DNA of 64,000 nucleotides, from positions 24,594,297 to 24,658,296 of the forward strand of contig OY294068.1 of NCBI GenBank assembly GCA_958510875.1, in the 5' to 3' direction. Within the stretch, counting starts at the first letter, position 1. The number at the start of each line of letters is the position of its first letter. A program made the position numbers and the translations under genes. The notes beneath the pieces were generated by a model. The model worked only from the letters and a program-made list of their open reading frames with translations, ran no database searches and had not been told where the DNA came from. Origin of the DNA: Endomychus coccineus (taxonomy: Eukaryota > Arthropoda > Insecta > Coleoptera > Endomychidae). Below, in pieces: positions 22,926 to 34,221 of this stretch.

Positions 22926-23492
22926 AATTTTATAAAATTTTTACGAAAAGCAAAGTAAAAACTGACAGTTTTGAGAATAAATTCTTCAAATGCCAAAATG
23001 ACATTAGAAAAGCAAAGGCAACTAAGGTATTTTAATCAAGTAAAATTAGTAAGCCAAAATTGCAGAGACTCAAAAATTAATTTTTTCAAGCGAATCCGTT
23101 GATTTTATCAACATTTTCTAAGAGTAAGAAAAGTTTTCAAATTAGATAAGCTATCTACATGAAAAATATCGAGTGAATTACATTGACCACAAAAAAATTC
23201 TGGACACTTTTCCCGTTACATCCTCAAGTTTGAGCCATTTCTTTGATCTCTAAGGCTCTGTGCTTCACTCTCAAAAATGGCCATTATTGACAGTAACTCA
23301 CCTGCTAAATATTGTAAAAGTTCTTCATCACGTTCTCAAGTTATACCGAAAAAACAAAATTATTTTTGCAATTTTGAAGCCCTCTACCGGGTAAACAAGA
23401 CACTTGAGGCAAAAGTAAAAAGACTCATCAACTTTTTTTCGAATCAAAGAATGTTCAGTTTTATTTTGGCCACGCAGTTCGAGGATACCCTG
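22857..23492 (-). repeat. Right terminal inverted repeat of the mariner-like element
   Basis: Inverted copy of 21198-21832. Its inner end contains the transposase start codon (22925, minus strand), so the repeat includes the presumed promoter, the 5' leader and the first codons. Confidence 0.9.
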
Positions 23493-23494
23493 TA

Positions 23495-23775
23495 TGTTGT
23501 TACACCATGCATGATTCCAGATAGGCGAACTAGGCGAGCTCAAACCAGTCACTCCTTCATTGTCAAGCTTGAGACCCCCGAACTGCTTCCTACCAGAGTT
23601 CATTCTTCTATCGAACAGCGAAGTTGTGCAACTCTTTACCTAGTGAGGTTCTTCCCTATTCCTATTACCTCAAAAATTTCAAGAATACCTTTGTCCTCTC
23701 CCAACATTCCACCGCTGGTTCACACGATGTTCTTTGAAAATTATAGGCTTCCCCCTCGTGTAGGCAAAGTATATA
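23495..23775 (+). pseudogene. LINE family A, downstream half and 3' end
   Basis: Continues the LINE cut at 21195. It reads MIPDRRTRRAQTSHSFIVKL and SSIEQRSCATLYLVRFFPIP (the end of ORF2 in family A), then CCCTCGTGTAGGCAAAGTA, a 3' sequence also seen at 11655 and inverted at 63663. Stops and shifts are present. Confidence 0.75.
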
Positions 23776-25299
23776 TAAAAATTCTATTAGAAGAATAAAT
23801 TTACGCACCACAATGAAATCAATCTTTCATTACGGCTTAATATTGTATAATGAACTTTCATAAAATCATCAAAAATCCAGTTTCTTCCGTCTCGTGACCT
23901 TCATAGGCAGAACACTTAACACCTCTTGTACACAAGGGAATCGCTTTGAGTAGGTTCGGTGGCAAAGCGAACCACACCAAGTCCCTCAATATAATCATCA
24001 CCTTGCCGTCAAATACCAGGGAAAGGATTCGGTGGGAGGGAAACCGATTCACTTCCAGTTATGTTAGGGCCAATGATTATCATTAATATTATTGATACTG
24101 TTAATTTTATTATACTATCTATTATTATTGTTTTGCTATATTTACAATTTGCTGTATAGATTAACTAATTAATGTTCATATATCAGGAATATCCTATTAA
24201 AAAATTGATTTATTATTATTATAATTATTATTATTATTATCCTTGACCTTAGCATGTTGAACATGAAAAAATATTCCTTGATAAGGAAATCCTAACATGG
24301 CTATGTAACAGATTTAGGGCTTCTTCATTTATTTTTGTTGCGTTTAACCACATTCCAAGTTCTTTCTTCAGCTCAGCGTTTCAGTTTGAATGTGCATTGC
24401 AAGAAATATTCGGCGGGATGTTCACATTGTTAACCACTTTGTAGAGATCAAGTACGAGATGTGTAAAATGAGTCAGGTAAGAACATGTTAGACGACACTT
24501 GACAGTAACACAATAACCGTGACGTGGAGCCCTGTTTGACTTGTATTGTAACTTTATATTGAGTTTAGAGTATTTCCGAGTGACAGGGAACAGGTTGGGC
24601 GCATTTTACATTTCGTTCACTTACAAAACGCGGCGTTTCTTTACACAATCACAGGGTCTCAACCCATCTATTTTATATTCCAACTGATAGATACATATCT
24701 TTTATTTCAGACTCACTTTGTTACGTACGTATTGACAAAAGAAGTGTTTTATTATTTCTCTCGTCGGCAACAGAGTTATAGCATTTAAATGTCATCCTTC
24801 AATACTTGGTACAAATTGTTCCAAATGAACAACTCACCTCGGATGAATATTGATTTTTCAAATATAGGTATGTATAGAATATCCGTATTACAATCTGCAA
24901 TTGGAAACATTCGACTGGATAGTAAATTGTGTATGAATGTTAGGAAGATAATGTGAATGTGCTTGAATGAAAAATGTGACTGTTGTATTCATGCATCAAT
25001 AATGATGATATAGACTTGGTCAACGATATATTGATGGTATCAACCTACATTGCACTATGAACTTTCACCTATTGTAACTGTAGTACATTTCATGACAAAT
25101 GGTCAAAATAAAGTTATTATATTGTGAAACCTCCATTGCATCTCAAGATTTAATCTAAAATGGAACTCCGTGACGATTTGAGGTTTGAAATACATATTTA
25201 TTCCCACAGACATTTGTCATTTCTTGTGTCAGGTATTTTTAATATAGCATGTAAAGATTAAGAATGATTCTTGACCCAGGTATAAATTATATATAAATT
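23776..25299. other. No gene; AT-rich with TTA/ATT microsatellites
   Basis: Runs of ATT/TTA at about 24090-24130 and 24208-24240 may mark a LINE tail. The rest shows no motif on either strand. Confidence 0.45.
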
Positions 25300-26600
25300 C
25301 TCGGGAAATAGCTCAAATACTAACACATATGCTTATTATTTTCGGTTACATTTCGGTCTCACGACCATCATCAGAAGACGTATCAATGTCTAAAACGAGA
25401 TTTCTTGAAACTAAACGTATCATCATAAGGCGTCCTTATCGCAGTAATTTCAATTAAAAATGCCCACGTCGCCACAACGAACAGAAACACGAACAATCGA
25501 AATTATAACACGATTAAAGTTTTCAGTATATGAATTAAGAATCCGCTGCTAAGCAATAATCTTATAAAATCTAACTACATATCGAATCACAGTATGGAAT
25601 ATGACTGAAGGACTGAACTAAAAATATAACGTTCGAGTATCAACTTTCGAACCAGATGTTGAAGACTTATGAGGTAATAGAAAAGGTTGTCAGACCTTAT
25701 TAGAAATATTGCTATCTGAGCATTCTACCTAAAATATACTTTTAACATTATAAAGACGCATGGAGGAATTTTCAGGGGTTTTAATTAATTAAATTAGTAT
25801 AAACCTGACTTAATGATTGAATATCTGTTCTATGATTTACTGACTTGGAGTCACGTTTTATGTGGATCATCTCCAGAATAGAACCTTCATGATGATTTGT
25901 TTCCTCAGTTGAAATATTAACATTTTTGTAATCGAATTGATGGTTACAATCAAAGCAGTGTTTAGCAAAGGCGACGCAAGTTTTGGTTTCTTATGCTATA
26001 CTAATGGCCATACATTCTTTTTGTAAATATTGTTTAGAGATTCCTGTATAAGTTCTATCGCAATCTAAATAATTTGATTTGTGTTTGACAAATATTTCCC
26101 AACACAGTTACTAGGTTTATGCGCAACATTTATATCATACTTTTGTGAACATTTCTTAATTTTCTCTGAGGTCTCCGGAATGTATGGTAATGTTATGAAA
26201 TTATCTGTATTACCGTTTGTGTTATTTACATATGAGGTGCCATTATAGATTTTGTTTATTCTTTCTTCAATAATGAGATTGAAAAATGTTTTTGGGTAGC
26301 CATTCATTTATAGTGTATTACGAACAATTTTTGCATTTTTGGGACCGTCTCTGAGTGAGACAATATAACCGCGCGATCTGTAAGGTTGTTTATAACACTT
26401 TTTTAATAACTTGTTGGTGCAACGGAATTGAAGCGAAGATAACGTTGAGACCAAACTTATTTAGTAAGCTACGAAGTTTTTATTTTTCCATCTGCATCAT
26501 GCCTTATGTTCATATCTAGGAAATTTATGTTTTTGTTAACTCCTATTTCACAAGTAAATTGAAGTTTATAAATTAAATTGTGGGAGACAGTCACGATGAT
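25300..26600 (-). pseudogene. Penelope-like element, RT end, GIY-YIG nuclease and 3' region
   Basis: From about 26600 leftward the minus strand reads NLIYKLQFTCEIGVNKNINF, LDMNIRHDADGKIKTS (RT C-terminal), then an 80-codon frame NGYPKTFFNLIIEERINKIY to KKCSQKYDINVAHKPSNCVG (26307-26065), DCDRTYTGISKQYLQK (about 26066-26020; GIY-YIG), KHCFDCNHQFDYKNV (25960-25915) and SRDSKSVNHRTDIQSL-type tail (25860-25810). Non-coding 3' sequence runs to about 25300 and includes the motif around CTGATGATGGTCGTGAGACC (inverted), repeated at 41.67 and 55.8 kb. Several stops are present. The N-terminal RT part lies across the gap at 27.7-28.1 kb. Confidence 0.8.
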
Positions 26601-26639
26601 CACCAACAAAAAAAAAGTGAAACCAGTCGTGAAAGAAAT

Positions 26640-27517
26640 ATTGAATTAAACTCAACTCTTACTTTAAAAACGTGGGAGTAACATTAGCAAAAAAACATTT
26701 CCTGAAAAAATCAACAATAAAAACATATTTCTCAAACACACAACTTCAAATGAACTTAGAGACATTATTGTAAAACTGAAAAAACATTCAACACCGGGTA
26801 TCGATAATATTACCGTACGAACGTTACAGATTGCATTGCACTACATAATTAACCCATTAGTATTTATATTCAACATGATTCTAGAAACAGGCATTTATCC
26901 CTCCATTTTCAAAGAATCTGTAATAATTTCCATACATAAAGGAGGCGAAACACAACTCATGGAGAATTACTGGCCTATATCGTTAGTTACTAACTTTAAT
27001 AAAATTTTAGAAAAAATAATCAACAACAGAATAAAGCACTTTATTAAAAAACATACACTAATATCATCTAAACAGTACGGATTTCAAGAAGCCAAATCTA
27101 CTGAACATGCCATAGCGGCCTTAACAAAAAACATATATAACGCCATGGATGATAAACTACCTTCTCTATGCATATTTGTTGATCTCCAAAAGGCTTTCGA
27201 CACCATTTGCCATGAAGAACTCTTGAGAACTCTGGAAAAGATAGGAATTAGAGGAGTAGCGAACAATGTATTTAAATCTTACATCACAAATCGCAACCAA
27301 ACAGTTAAAATTGAAGATATATACAGCACTCCTGAAGAAACAACATATGGTATACCCCAAGGCACTGTGTTGGGTCCTACACTGTTCATTCTCTACCTAA
27401 ACGACATGTTTAACTTACAATTATTGTCTGAAATTATTGCTTTCGCAGATGATACCGCCCTATTTTATTCTGCAAAAACATGGAAAGAACTGAAAGAAAT
27501 TGTTGAAACCGAGTTAG
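26640..27517 (+). pseudogene. Jockey-like LINE reverse transcriptase, open to the assembly gap
   Basis: An open reading runs from about 26690 to the gap, over 270 codons without a stop: INNKNIFLKHTTSNELRDII, VKLKKHSTPGIDNITVRTLQ, KESVIISIHKGGETQLMENY (fingers), QYGFQEAKSTEHAIAALTK, LCIFVDLQKAFDTICHEELL (motif A), YGIPQGTVLGPTLFILYLND (motif B) and IIAFADDTALF (motif C, about 27435-27465). All catalytic Asp residues are present, making this the best preserved RT here. The 5' part (endonuclease) is missing and the 3' part is hidden by N. It lies inside a Penelope-like element. Related blocks: 30.3 kb and perhaps 52 kb. Confidence 0.85.
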
Positions 27518-27717
27518 NNNNNNNNNNNNNNNNNNNNNNNNNNNNNNNNNNNNNNNNNNNNNNNNNNNNNNNNNNNNNNNNNNNNNNNNNNNNNNNNNNN
27601 NNNNNNNNNNNNNNNNNNNNNNNNNNNNNNNNNNNNNNNNNNNNNNNNNNNNNNNNNNNNNNNNNNNNNNNNNNNNNNNNNNNNNNNNNNNNNNNNNNNN
27701 NNNNNNNNNNNNNNNNN
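27518..27717. other. Assembly gap (200 N)
   Basis: Exactly 200 undetermined bases, a typical placeholder length, so the true distance is unknown. A plus-strand LINE enters it from the left and a minus-strand Penelope-like element leaves it on the right. Confidence 0.99.
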
Positions 27718-28135
27718 AATATGAGATCCCACTGCTGTGCTGAATATTTGTCCTGAATATTGTTCACCGTATTGGAAATAGGTGCATGCATTCTGAACAA
27801 AACTTTACTGCATTTGTAAATTCAGATTGATCCAGAGGTGTGTGGTTTTTAATCTCTGCCCAACGTTTCTCAATGGTATTCGCTGCTAAAATAATAGGTA
27901 TATTTGTAAAGAAAGCAACAGAGTCCAAGAAAATTAATAGATGACCTACGGGTACGGATTGATTTTTCTAAAATTCATTAAGATGCCATGAGTCTTTAAC
28001 ATAAAATGCATTTTTTCCAATTATATTGTAGATAGATTTTGATAAAATTTTTGATAAATCATAGTGCTCCAATATTACTTATAATGGTTCTTGAAGGTAC
28101 ATCACTTTTATGTTGTTCTGGAAGACCATAGATAT
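27718..28135 (-). pseudogene. Penelope-like element, N-terminal reverse transcriptase part
   Basis: From about 28130 leftward: YGLPEQHKSDVPSRTIISNI (family 'GLPK.HK....RPI'), a frameshift, LSKILSKSIYNIIGKNAFYV, KDSWHLNEF, LLIFLDSVAFFTNIPIILAA (family 'FDV.SLFTN.P', catalytic region), NTIEKRWAEIKNHTPLDQSE, reaching the gap. It is in the same orientation as the PLE at 25.3-26.6 kb, so the two are probably halves of one element split by the LINE at 26.6 kb. The middle RT motifs would be in the gap or lost. Confidence 0.75.
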
Positions 28136-28139
28136 GAGG

Positions 28140-28462
28140 TGCGTTCCACATTACCCGAAGCCAGTGTGCAGTGTGCCAAAGAGATTTCGGACATTATCAT
28201 TCTGAAAATCGAAACTCACATTCTCCATACCAATAAATCACCATCGTCATCAAATGGTCCAATAAAACCTGTTCTGGAGCTGTCGCTTCAAAACAGACAG
28301 CATAACGTCTTCGGCGTAGGAACTCCATTCCTGCAGACCAAAACAGAATATGTTGAAGCCAGGAATATCTGCAATCACACAATAGATGCACCGAATGCGG
28401 CATATATTGCCTCAATAAGATCAAAACTTATCGAATGCCTAAATGCCTCAGGTTCGTTTTGA
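28140..28462 (+). CDS. Unrecognised open frame
   Basis: An open plus-strand frame (open from 28091) contains SPSSSNGPIKPVLELSLQNR, TPFLQTKTEYVEARNICNHT and IDAPNAAYIASIRSKLIECL. The region is less AT-rich than its surroundings and the residue mix looks protein-like. I recognise no domain. It lies between a PLE start and a family A LINE, so it may be transposon debris or a captured exon. A minus-strand frame also spans 28424-28197, so strand is not certain. Confidence 0.3.
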
Positions 28463-28920
28463 ACTTTTGCCAAGTCAATTGGAAGACTTTCAGCTCATTC
28501 CCTCCCCTAATCAAAGATTAACACAATTGATCGAGATCTGGCAAAGGCTTTGATGTGGATCTGATAATCTAGTAGAGTTTAATGCAACCAAAACTCAAGC
28601 TTGCAACTTCTCCAGGAAAGCGGATTCCACAATTCCTAATAAGATGATGTCAGGTACAACTATTCCTATCAAGTCTTCAATAACAATGCTCGGGATCACC
28701 ACCAACAACACCCTTTCATGGGACGATCATGTGAGAACAATTGCGAAAATTGCTTTACAGAAATTTGGTTTCCTATTTCGTGCCAAGAGCCACTTCACTC
28801 CCCAGTAGCTCCTCATAATCTACAAAGCACATATTCAATCTGTTCTGGAGTACAGTTCACATGTTTGGAGTTTGGCTTCCAAACTGCTATGGTTCCATTC
28901 GGAGATGGATCTTAAAAGTA
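28463..28920 (+). pseudogene. LINE family A, RT C-terminal fragment (28.5 kb)
   Basis: Reads VEFNATKTQACNFSRKADST (28572-28632), GITTNNTLSWDDHVRTIAKI, ALQKFGFLFRAKSHF (28690-28800), LLIIYKAHIQSVLEYSSHVW (28808-28868). It aligns block by block with the copies at 10.5 and 20.6 kb and has frameshifts between blocks. Its 3' end is cut near 28885, where unrelated sequence follows. Confidence 0.8.
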
Positions 28921-30333
28921 ACACTTGCAAAGGTGTTGCAACAGGGCTATCGCGGTGTAAAACAAAACAGTTCCTATTCACACCACTAAGCGATTTGCAG
29001 AACGCAATCGTCTTTAAATGTAGTTAGGCACATACATAAGCACACTCACATAGACATAATCTCAAAAATAGTCTACATCGATCCAGAAAAGCTCAGAATG
29101 GATATTCCAGCGAAAATCTGGGAATATTTTATTGAGCGGAGGAAGTAAAAGCAATGACAGTTATCATATAAAGAAGTCCTGATTGTCCTCCATATTTGGA
29201 TCAATCTCGATTCGGTAATTATTCAGCAAAGTTAATTCTGGAATCCAATCAAATTGTATTTAATTCGATTCAAATAATTTTGAAAATTTAGTAGAATGGG
29301 CATACACATATTAATGTAATCATGTGGTAATAAATAATGCATGTTTATCAAAGCGTTAAACAAGTACGCAATGCTTTCAAACTGTGCGCTTGTTATTTTA
29401 TAGAAGCAAAAACGTGATATTATTACGGGTATATAAAATTTGTACGACTCAAAAGAGCACGATGATGATCATCGATGTTCAACAGAGTGTAAAATACAGC
29501 GTTTATATATTTTTGAGTAGCGTTGTAAAAATGTTTTTAATTTGGGATATGCGCACGCTTTCATAAACCGTTTCACGTAAAAATACGAATTATTGAAAAT
29601 TCAATCAAATGACAAATTTCTGTTCCAACGCGCGTCGCATAAAATTGTATCATTTCACAAACACCACGTTTCTCTCAAATTAATTACAATTCGATAAATT
29701 ATGACGCAAATTTATGTTTACCTCCTCATACATAGAATTCAAGTCTCTAATAAATGATGTTTTCAATAATATACTTCCAGTATGAATATTGTAACATGAT
29801 ATTGATCATACAATTATCAAGTTGCATTTTTATATCTACGATTCCAGTATGGGGTACTGCAAGATACTGCTTATGATGGCTCTCGGAAATAATTCAATGC
29901 TGCAGATTTAGATATTTGGGTAGCTTTTTTGTTCACCACCCGTCTCAATCTGGATGGAATTTCGAATGTTTTGGATTGTTTTCAAAGTTTCATGCTGATT
30001 AAGAACGAAACAAAATTGTATGTTATCATTCATTAATGTGTTACCAGTCTGTTAATTTCCATAACCATCCTATTTTGAAAAAAATATCAGGAATAATGCC
30101 ATAGGTTGTTTTTCATATCTAGTGAGAATATTTCGTTGTTTGGCTAAAATAGCATTTTTTCCCAAAATTGACAATTAATTTCATATACAGAATGACCCAT
30201 TTTTCAGCATGGTTTATTGGAAGCTCGATAACTGTAACAGTAGTTGAAAGGTATCAGATGAGTTAACGCACGACAAGAAAGATTCGTCGATTAGTGACAA
30301 CCTAAGTGAACTTTCAAATGATAGTAAATCTCA
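28921..30333. other. No recognisable feature
   Basis: Strongly AT-rich. No coding motif, palindrome or tandem array was noticed on either strand. Confidence 0.45.
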
Positions 30334-30640
30334 CTATTCACTCTGGTGGGCTATCATTTTTCTTAACAATAAGTCATGGGACACAGTACCAAAGGCTTTT
30401 TGCAAGTCAATAAATATGCATAGCAATCTTTTCTCATTATCCGATCTGTTATAAGCATTTTTAGTTAGGAGGTGTACGGCATCTTCATCAGTACTCTTCC
30501 CTTGTGTGAACCCAAACTGTTGATTAGAAAGTAATTCATTTTTTCCTAGAAAACTATTGATCCTTTTTTGATTATTTGCTCCATGATTTTTGAGATTGGT
30601 TATCAACAATATCGGTCTATAGTTATATATTTAAATCAAT
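30334..30640 (-). pseudogene. LINE reverse transcriptase fragment (fingers to motif A)
   Basis: A 91-codon minus-strand frame reads FLGKNELLSNQQFGFTQGKS, VHLLTKNAYNRSDNEKRLLC, IFIDLQKAFGTVSHDLLLRK. This is the segment before and through motif A; the position usually Asp in 'FDT' reads Gly. It is closest within the window to the LINE at 26.6 kb (LCIFVDLQKAFDT). Both sides are truncated. Confidence 0.75.
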
Positions 30641-30883
30641 AATAATCATAAAATAATGCCATGCTGTTATTATTATAGAACAATTTCAATTTAAATTGCT
30701 AAACAAGGTCTTTTTACATTGAAAAATAATTATTTCGATGAAACTCAATAACCGTTACAAATTATTATTGATCATAGTTCAGTCTCAATAATATTCATGT
30801 TTATATCAATTCAATGAAAAACAAGTACATAATTAAATAATAATTGACTGGTTGATCAAAACAATATTATTTTTTTATTTCAG

Positions 30884-30921
30884 ATTCTACTACTACTACT
30901 ACTAATGAATATTTGTAATAG
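30884..30921 (+). CDS. Possible short terminal exon (alternative A)
   Basis: A strong polypyrimidine tract and CAG end at 30883. Taking two leftover bases, the frame reads STTTTTNEYL and stops. By itself this is weak. It is listed because the next candidate (31031) starts in the same phase, so the two could be alternative last exons of an unseen upstream gene. Confidence 0.2.
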
Positions 30922-31030
30922 TTTTCTCCATTAATGAGTACCTATGCATATCTTCTGTCATTTGAAAACCATTGAGGTATTACCCTTATATAATGCTATA
31001 TGTACAATTATCAATGTTTCGATATTTCAG

Positions 31031-31146
31031 AACAAAATGTCTCTGCTATGTTTGATGGTACAGTATTTGATACTAATAATCAAATAGGCATTAATTCTGC
31101 ACTTTCGCCGCAAAATTTGTTTAGCTTCGAAGAACCACTTTTTTGA
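31031..31146 (+). CDS. Possible terminal exon (alternative B)
   Basis: A TTTCGATATTTCAG acceptor ends at 31030. After two leftover bases, 37 codons read QNVSAMFDGTVFDTNNQIGI, NSALSPQNLFSFEEPLF and a stop at 31144-31146. The composition (Asp, Asn, Phe, Glu-rich end) looks like the C-terminus of a regulatory protein rather than a transposon. An AATAAA follows near 31333. I do not recognise the gene, and no upstream exon was identified in the window. Confidence 0.3.
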
Positions 31147-33974
31147 TTATTATTTATTGCAAGAAGAATCAGTTACTGGAGAAAATTACCCTGTAACGAT
31201 TGCACTAAGCAAACTCACTAGGTTTATTTATTTCATTTAACTAACGTTTTGATTGCTATCAACAAAATAATAAACAACAAAAACAAATTTACATATTCAC
31301 ATACATCCGGGACTGTTCAGTTGAGGCTTGATCAATAAAATTTCAATACATGGTTAATTGATTTGCAAGAACTTCAAGTTTCACTCAAAAGAGGATACGT
31401 GGGAGTTCTAGTACATTATATGCTGAATTCCTTCGAGCCCATTTGAAATTATTGAAATGGCAATCTTTTGACTTATTATTTGTTGGGTATCCGAGCAGGG
31501 TCTGTTATTCGCCGTATATAAGATAAGTCTCTTCAAACGGAACTACCCTTCGAAGCAGTATTATTTTCCGGAAAATAAGCTATCTGAATATATGTTTTTA
31601 TTTGTCCAGTTTGGCTCTTGCTATTTGTACAGAGCGACTTTATTGAAATCTCAGGTATTTATTCAGAGAAAATAAACTTTCCGCCTCGAAAATTTTCAAT
31701 ATAGTTATCAATTAAACTCCAATAAATCTTCACAAACGGAACCAAGTTTTAAAACGTATGAACGTGAACTCCGTGGATCAAACGCTAAAGTTTCAATACA
31801 GCGTAAGAAACAACCCTCCAACCCTATTGAATTCAGCAGTTGCGGAATATGTTTTGTTCAACATTCTATTGAACTTGTGGTTTAGTAATTTCACCAATTT
31901 TTCAGCTATTTTTGGGTTTCGAATTTCTTTTAGATTAATTCTCAATTCAGCGATTTCTTTATATAAAGGGTGTGAACTAGTATTTGGCGATCTAGTGGTT
32001 TCAATTACTAGAGAGGAGAGATTATCAGTGAATTATGAAAAGGTCTTTGATTCATATGAATCGTTTCAAACTCGAAGTGATTTTGAAGTTTCCGTATTGT
32101 TGAAGCAGAATGATGGCTTCTCAACTTAGGCATAGAGAAAATTCATCCAATGTTCGTAGCTGTACGTTTCTGTGTTTGATATCCAAGAACCGATACCATG
32201 GGAAAAGCTTACTTATCCGATATACTCACTCTGCATATTGACTTTTACCATATACCACCACAGCTGCCTGTTCAATAATACTCCTTCCTATAAAAACCGC
32301 ATACATCATTGCTTCATCACTTCGATCATCTATACTTGGATGATTTCTCCCATCTGTAACAGTTATTTACAGGATGGGCAAATTACCATGTTTTGTATAG
32401 GGTAAATCGCTGATTATAGGTAAGGAGGAAATGACTTCCACAATATTAAGGCACTTTTTTTGTATAATCTAGCGGCGTCAAAAAATTTTGGAAAAAGCTG
32501 CAATTCCGAGTTATGTCCTAAAGTTGTATATTCTCAAATGGGAATCGTAGTTAGCTATGGCTTAATTAAAATAATACTTTACCATATTACTTTATGCGTT
32601 TTTCATATTTATTCCAAGTAGGCGGGTGATCTATGAAGGAAATGAAATTTTGTTTCCCTCATAATAACAATTAACTCATTTAATCGTAAAAGTGAAAACT
32701 TTGTTCAAAGTAATAACAATTGTGATATTGCTTATGAAATATATTCCAATCGCTGTTCGGAAAGATGACAACCTAATAAAGGTACTTTCAAGAGGTTAGA
32801 AGGAAATTCTAATGGATCGTTTCAGAATTACTGAATGTCAAATTTGTAAATAACTGTATGACAAGTAACGAATCAGTGAGGTGTCCCTGTGAGATACAAA
32901 TTCATTTCAAGGTTATTATTTTCAAATTTTAATTTTTATATTTATATCAAGTCCTTATGTTCACGAATAGTAACAATAGTTTTTTTTTAACAACAGTTTC
33001 ATATATAAATCGAGTCATTCAATTGATACAACTAACATCTTAATATTTATTCTTTAAAATTATAATTTGGAAAGTTAATAAATTCATTTTCATTTTGAAT
33101 AATTTTATTTAGTATTGTGGGTGGGGGTACGAGTTTATGAGAATTTCCCTACGACATCTTTAATAAATTAGGTTATACAATAAATAACACTATTTATGAT
33201 TTTTTTTCATTTCAGCGAAGGCTCCTCAATTTTGTTTCGGATTTCACTTGATCCACGATTCCATGATTGAAACAATTCAATATTATGGTGACATCTAAAT
33301 ATATTTCTATGTGCGAGTACAGTCCTGGAGTTTCTCCGCTAACTGCTTCCGTAACTCGTCATTGCTCAACCAAACTCCTACTGTCTCTCTTTATGTATCC
33401 TCCAAACAGGTAAACTTTTACAATCATAATCTCCTCCACTTTAATTACGAAGTTCGCCGTTTTTAACGGGGCGCTCATTAATTATTTTTCGAGATTAATG
33501 TACTTTTTATGATATCTCCACTTATACCTTTAACGTCTACGATTGCTACGCTTTTAATTATTCACATTCAAGCGTACCAATAATACATTTTGTAAAACTC
33601 AATTCCCAAGTTGGGATGAATTTCCGGCATTCTGAAGTAGGCTGTTTGCAGCCAGGGCTGGGTTTTGTTACCAAGCATTTCATTGTTGAGAATTTTTTTC
33701 AATCAACGCCGAATGTCTGGAGTTTAATCACGATCGATCGTCACTTCGTGTCAAATTATTTCTTGAATACTTGGAACATTTTCTTCCAAAATAAATGAGT
33801 TGAACTGGAATGGCCTGACAGAATTCCTCCTATTGTTCTCAAGAGATGTGATCAGTTCCTCGCAGGTTGTTGATACTTTCATACGAATTAGTGTGTTTCC
33901 TTTCAGCTGAAAGACAGATATTGTCCAAAAAATGATAAAAAAGGGAGAGAACACTCTTCCTAATAATTGAAGTC
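31147..33974. other. No recognisable gene
   Basis: AT-rich. The frame at 31758-32129 (plus, 123 codons) has no known motif. A good-looking acceptor occurs near 33217 followed by only about 18 codons. Nothing else can be supported. Confidence 0.45.
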
Positions 33975-34130
33975 TCTTTTCAACATAATTTGTGATCTAC
34001 AAAGTAATGGAGAAAGCAATCAATATCGAGTTCATCCATTAGTTGTGGAGCTCCGGAGTCGTGGTCGACCTACACACGATTTTCGTCAACAGAAATTAAC
34101 ACACTATATATAATACAAGTTCTGAACACT
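33975..34130 (+). pseudogene. LINE family A scrap
   Basis: About 150 bp aligning with 10560-10710: an ATTTGTGATCT...AAAGTAATGGAGAAAGC-type sequence giving SKVMEKAINIEFIH, then degenerate similarity. It abuts the inverted-repeat element that begins near 34220. Confidence 0.55.
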
Positions 34131-34221
34131 ACAAACGTTAGTTTAACGTCATCAAGAGCCCGAACGGCATTCTTTTGAAAATAAAAGGACCATATTGGTC
34201 ACTTGCTTTGGTTCTGAAGCA

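Larger units (their letters stand above)
21198..23492. mobile_element. Mariner-like DNA transposon with about 635-bp inverted repeats
   Basis: The element runs from CAGGGTGTCCTCGAACTGCG to its inverted copy CGCAGTTCGAGGATACCCTG and is flanked by TA on each side (21196-21197 and 23493-23494), the signature target duplication of the IS630-Tc1-mariner superfamily. Terminal inverted repeats cover about 21198-21832 and 22857-23492 and differ by scattered substitutions. The transposase pseudogene lies between them on the minus strand. The host site is a family A LINE whose two halves rejoin across one TA. Confidence 0.92.

Noticed and set aside
23277..23798. 173-codon plus-strand frame
   Set aside because: It runs from the mariner inverted repeat into the LINE beyond the insertion site, so it is a chance fusion; only its last third is LINE coding sequence.
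31758..32129. 123-codon plus-strand frame as a candidate gene
   Set aside because: No recognised domain and an unbiased composition; kept only as part of a featureless stretch.
33200..33260. Good splice acceptor followed by a short open frame
   Set aside because: Only about 18 codons follow before a stop, with no partner exon or conservation that can be judged here.
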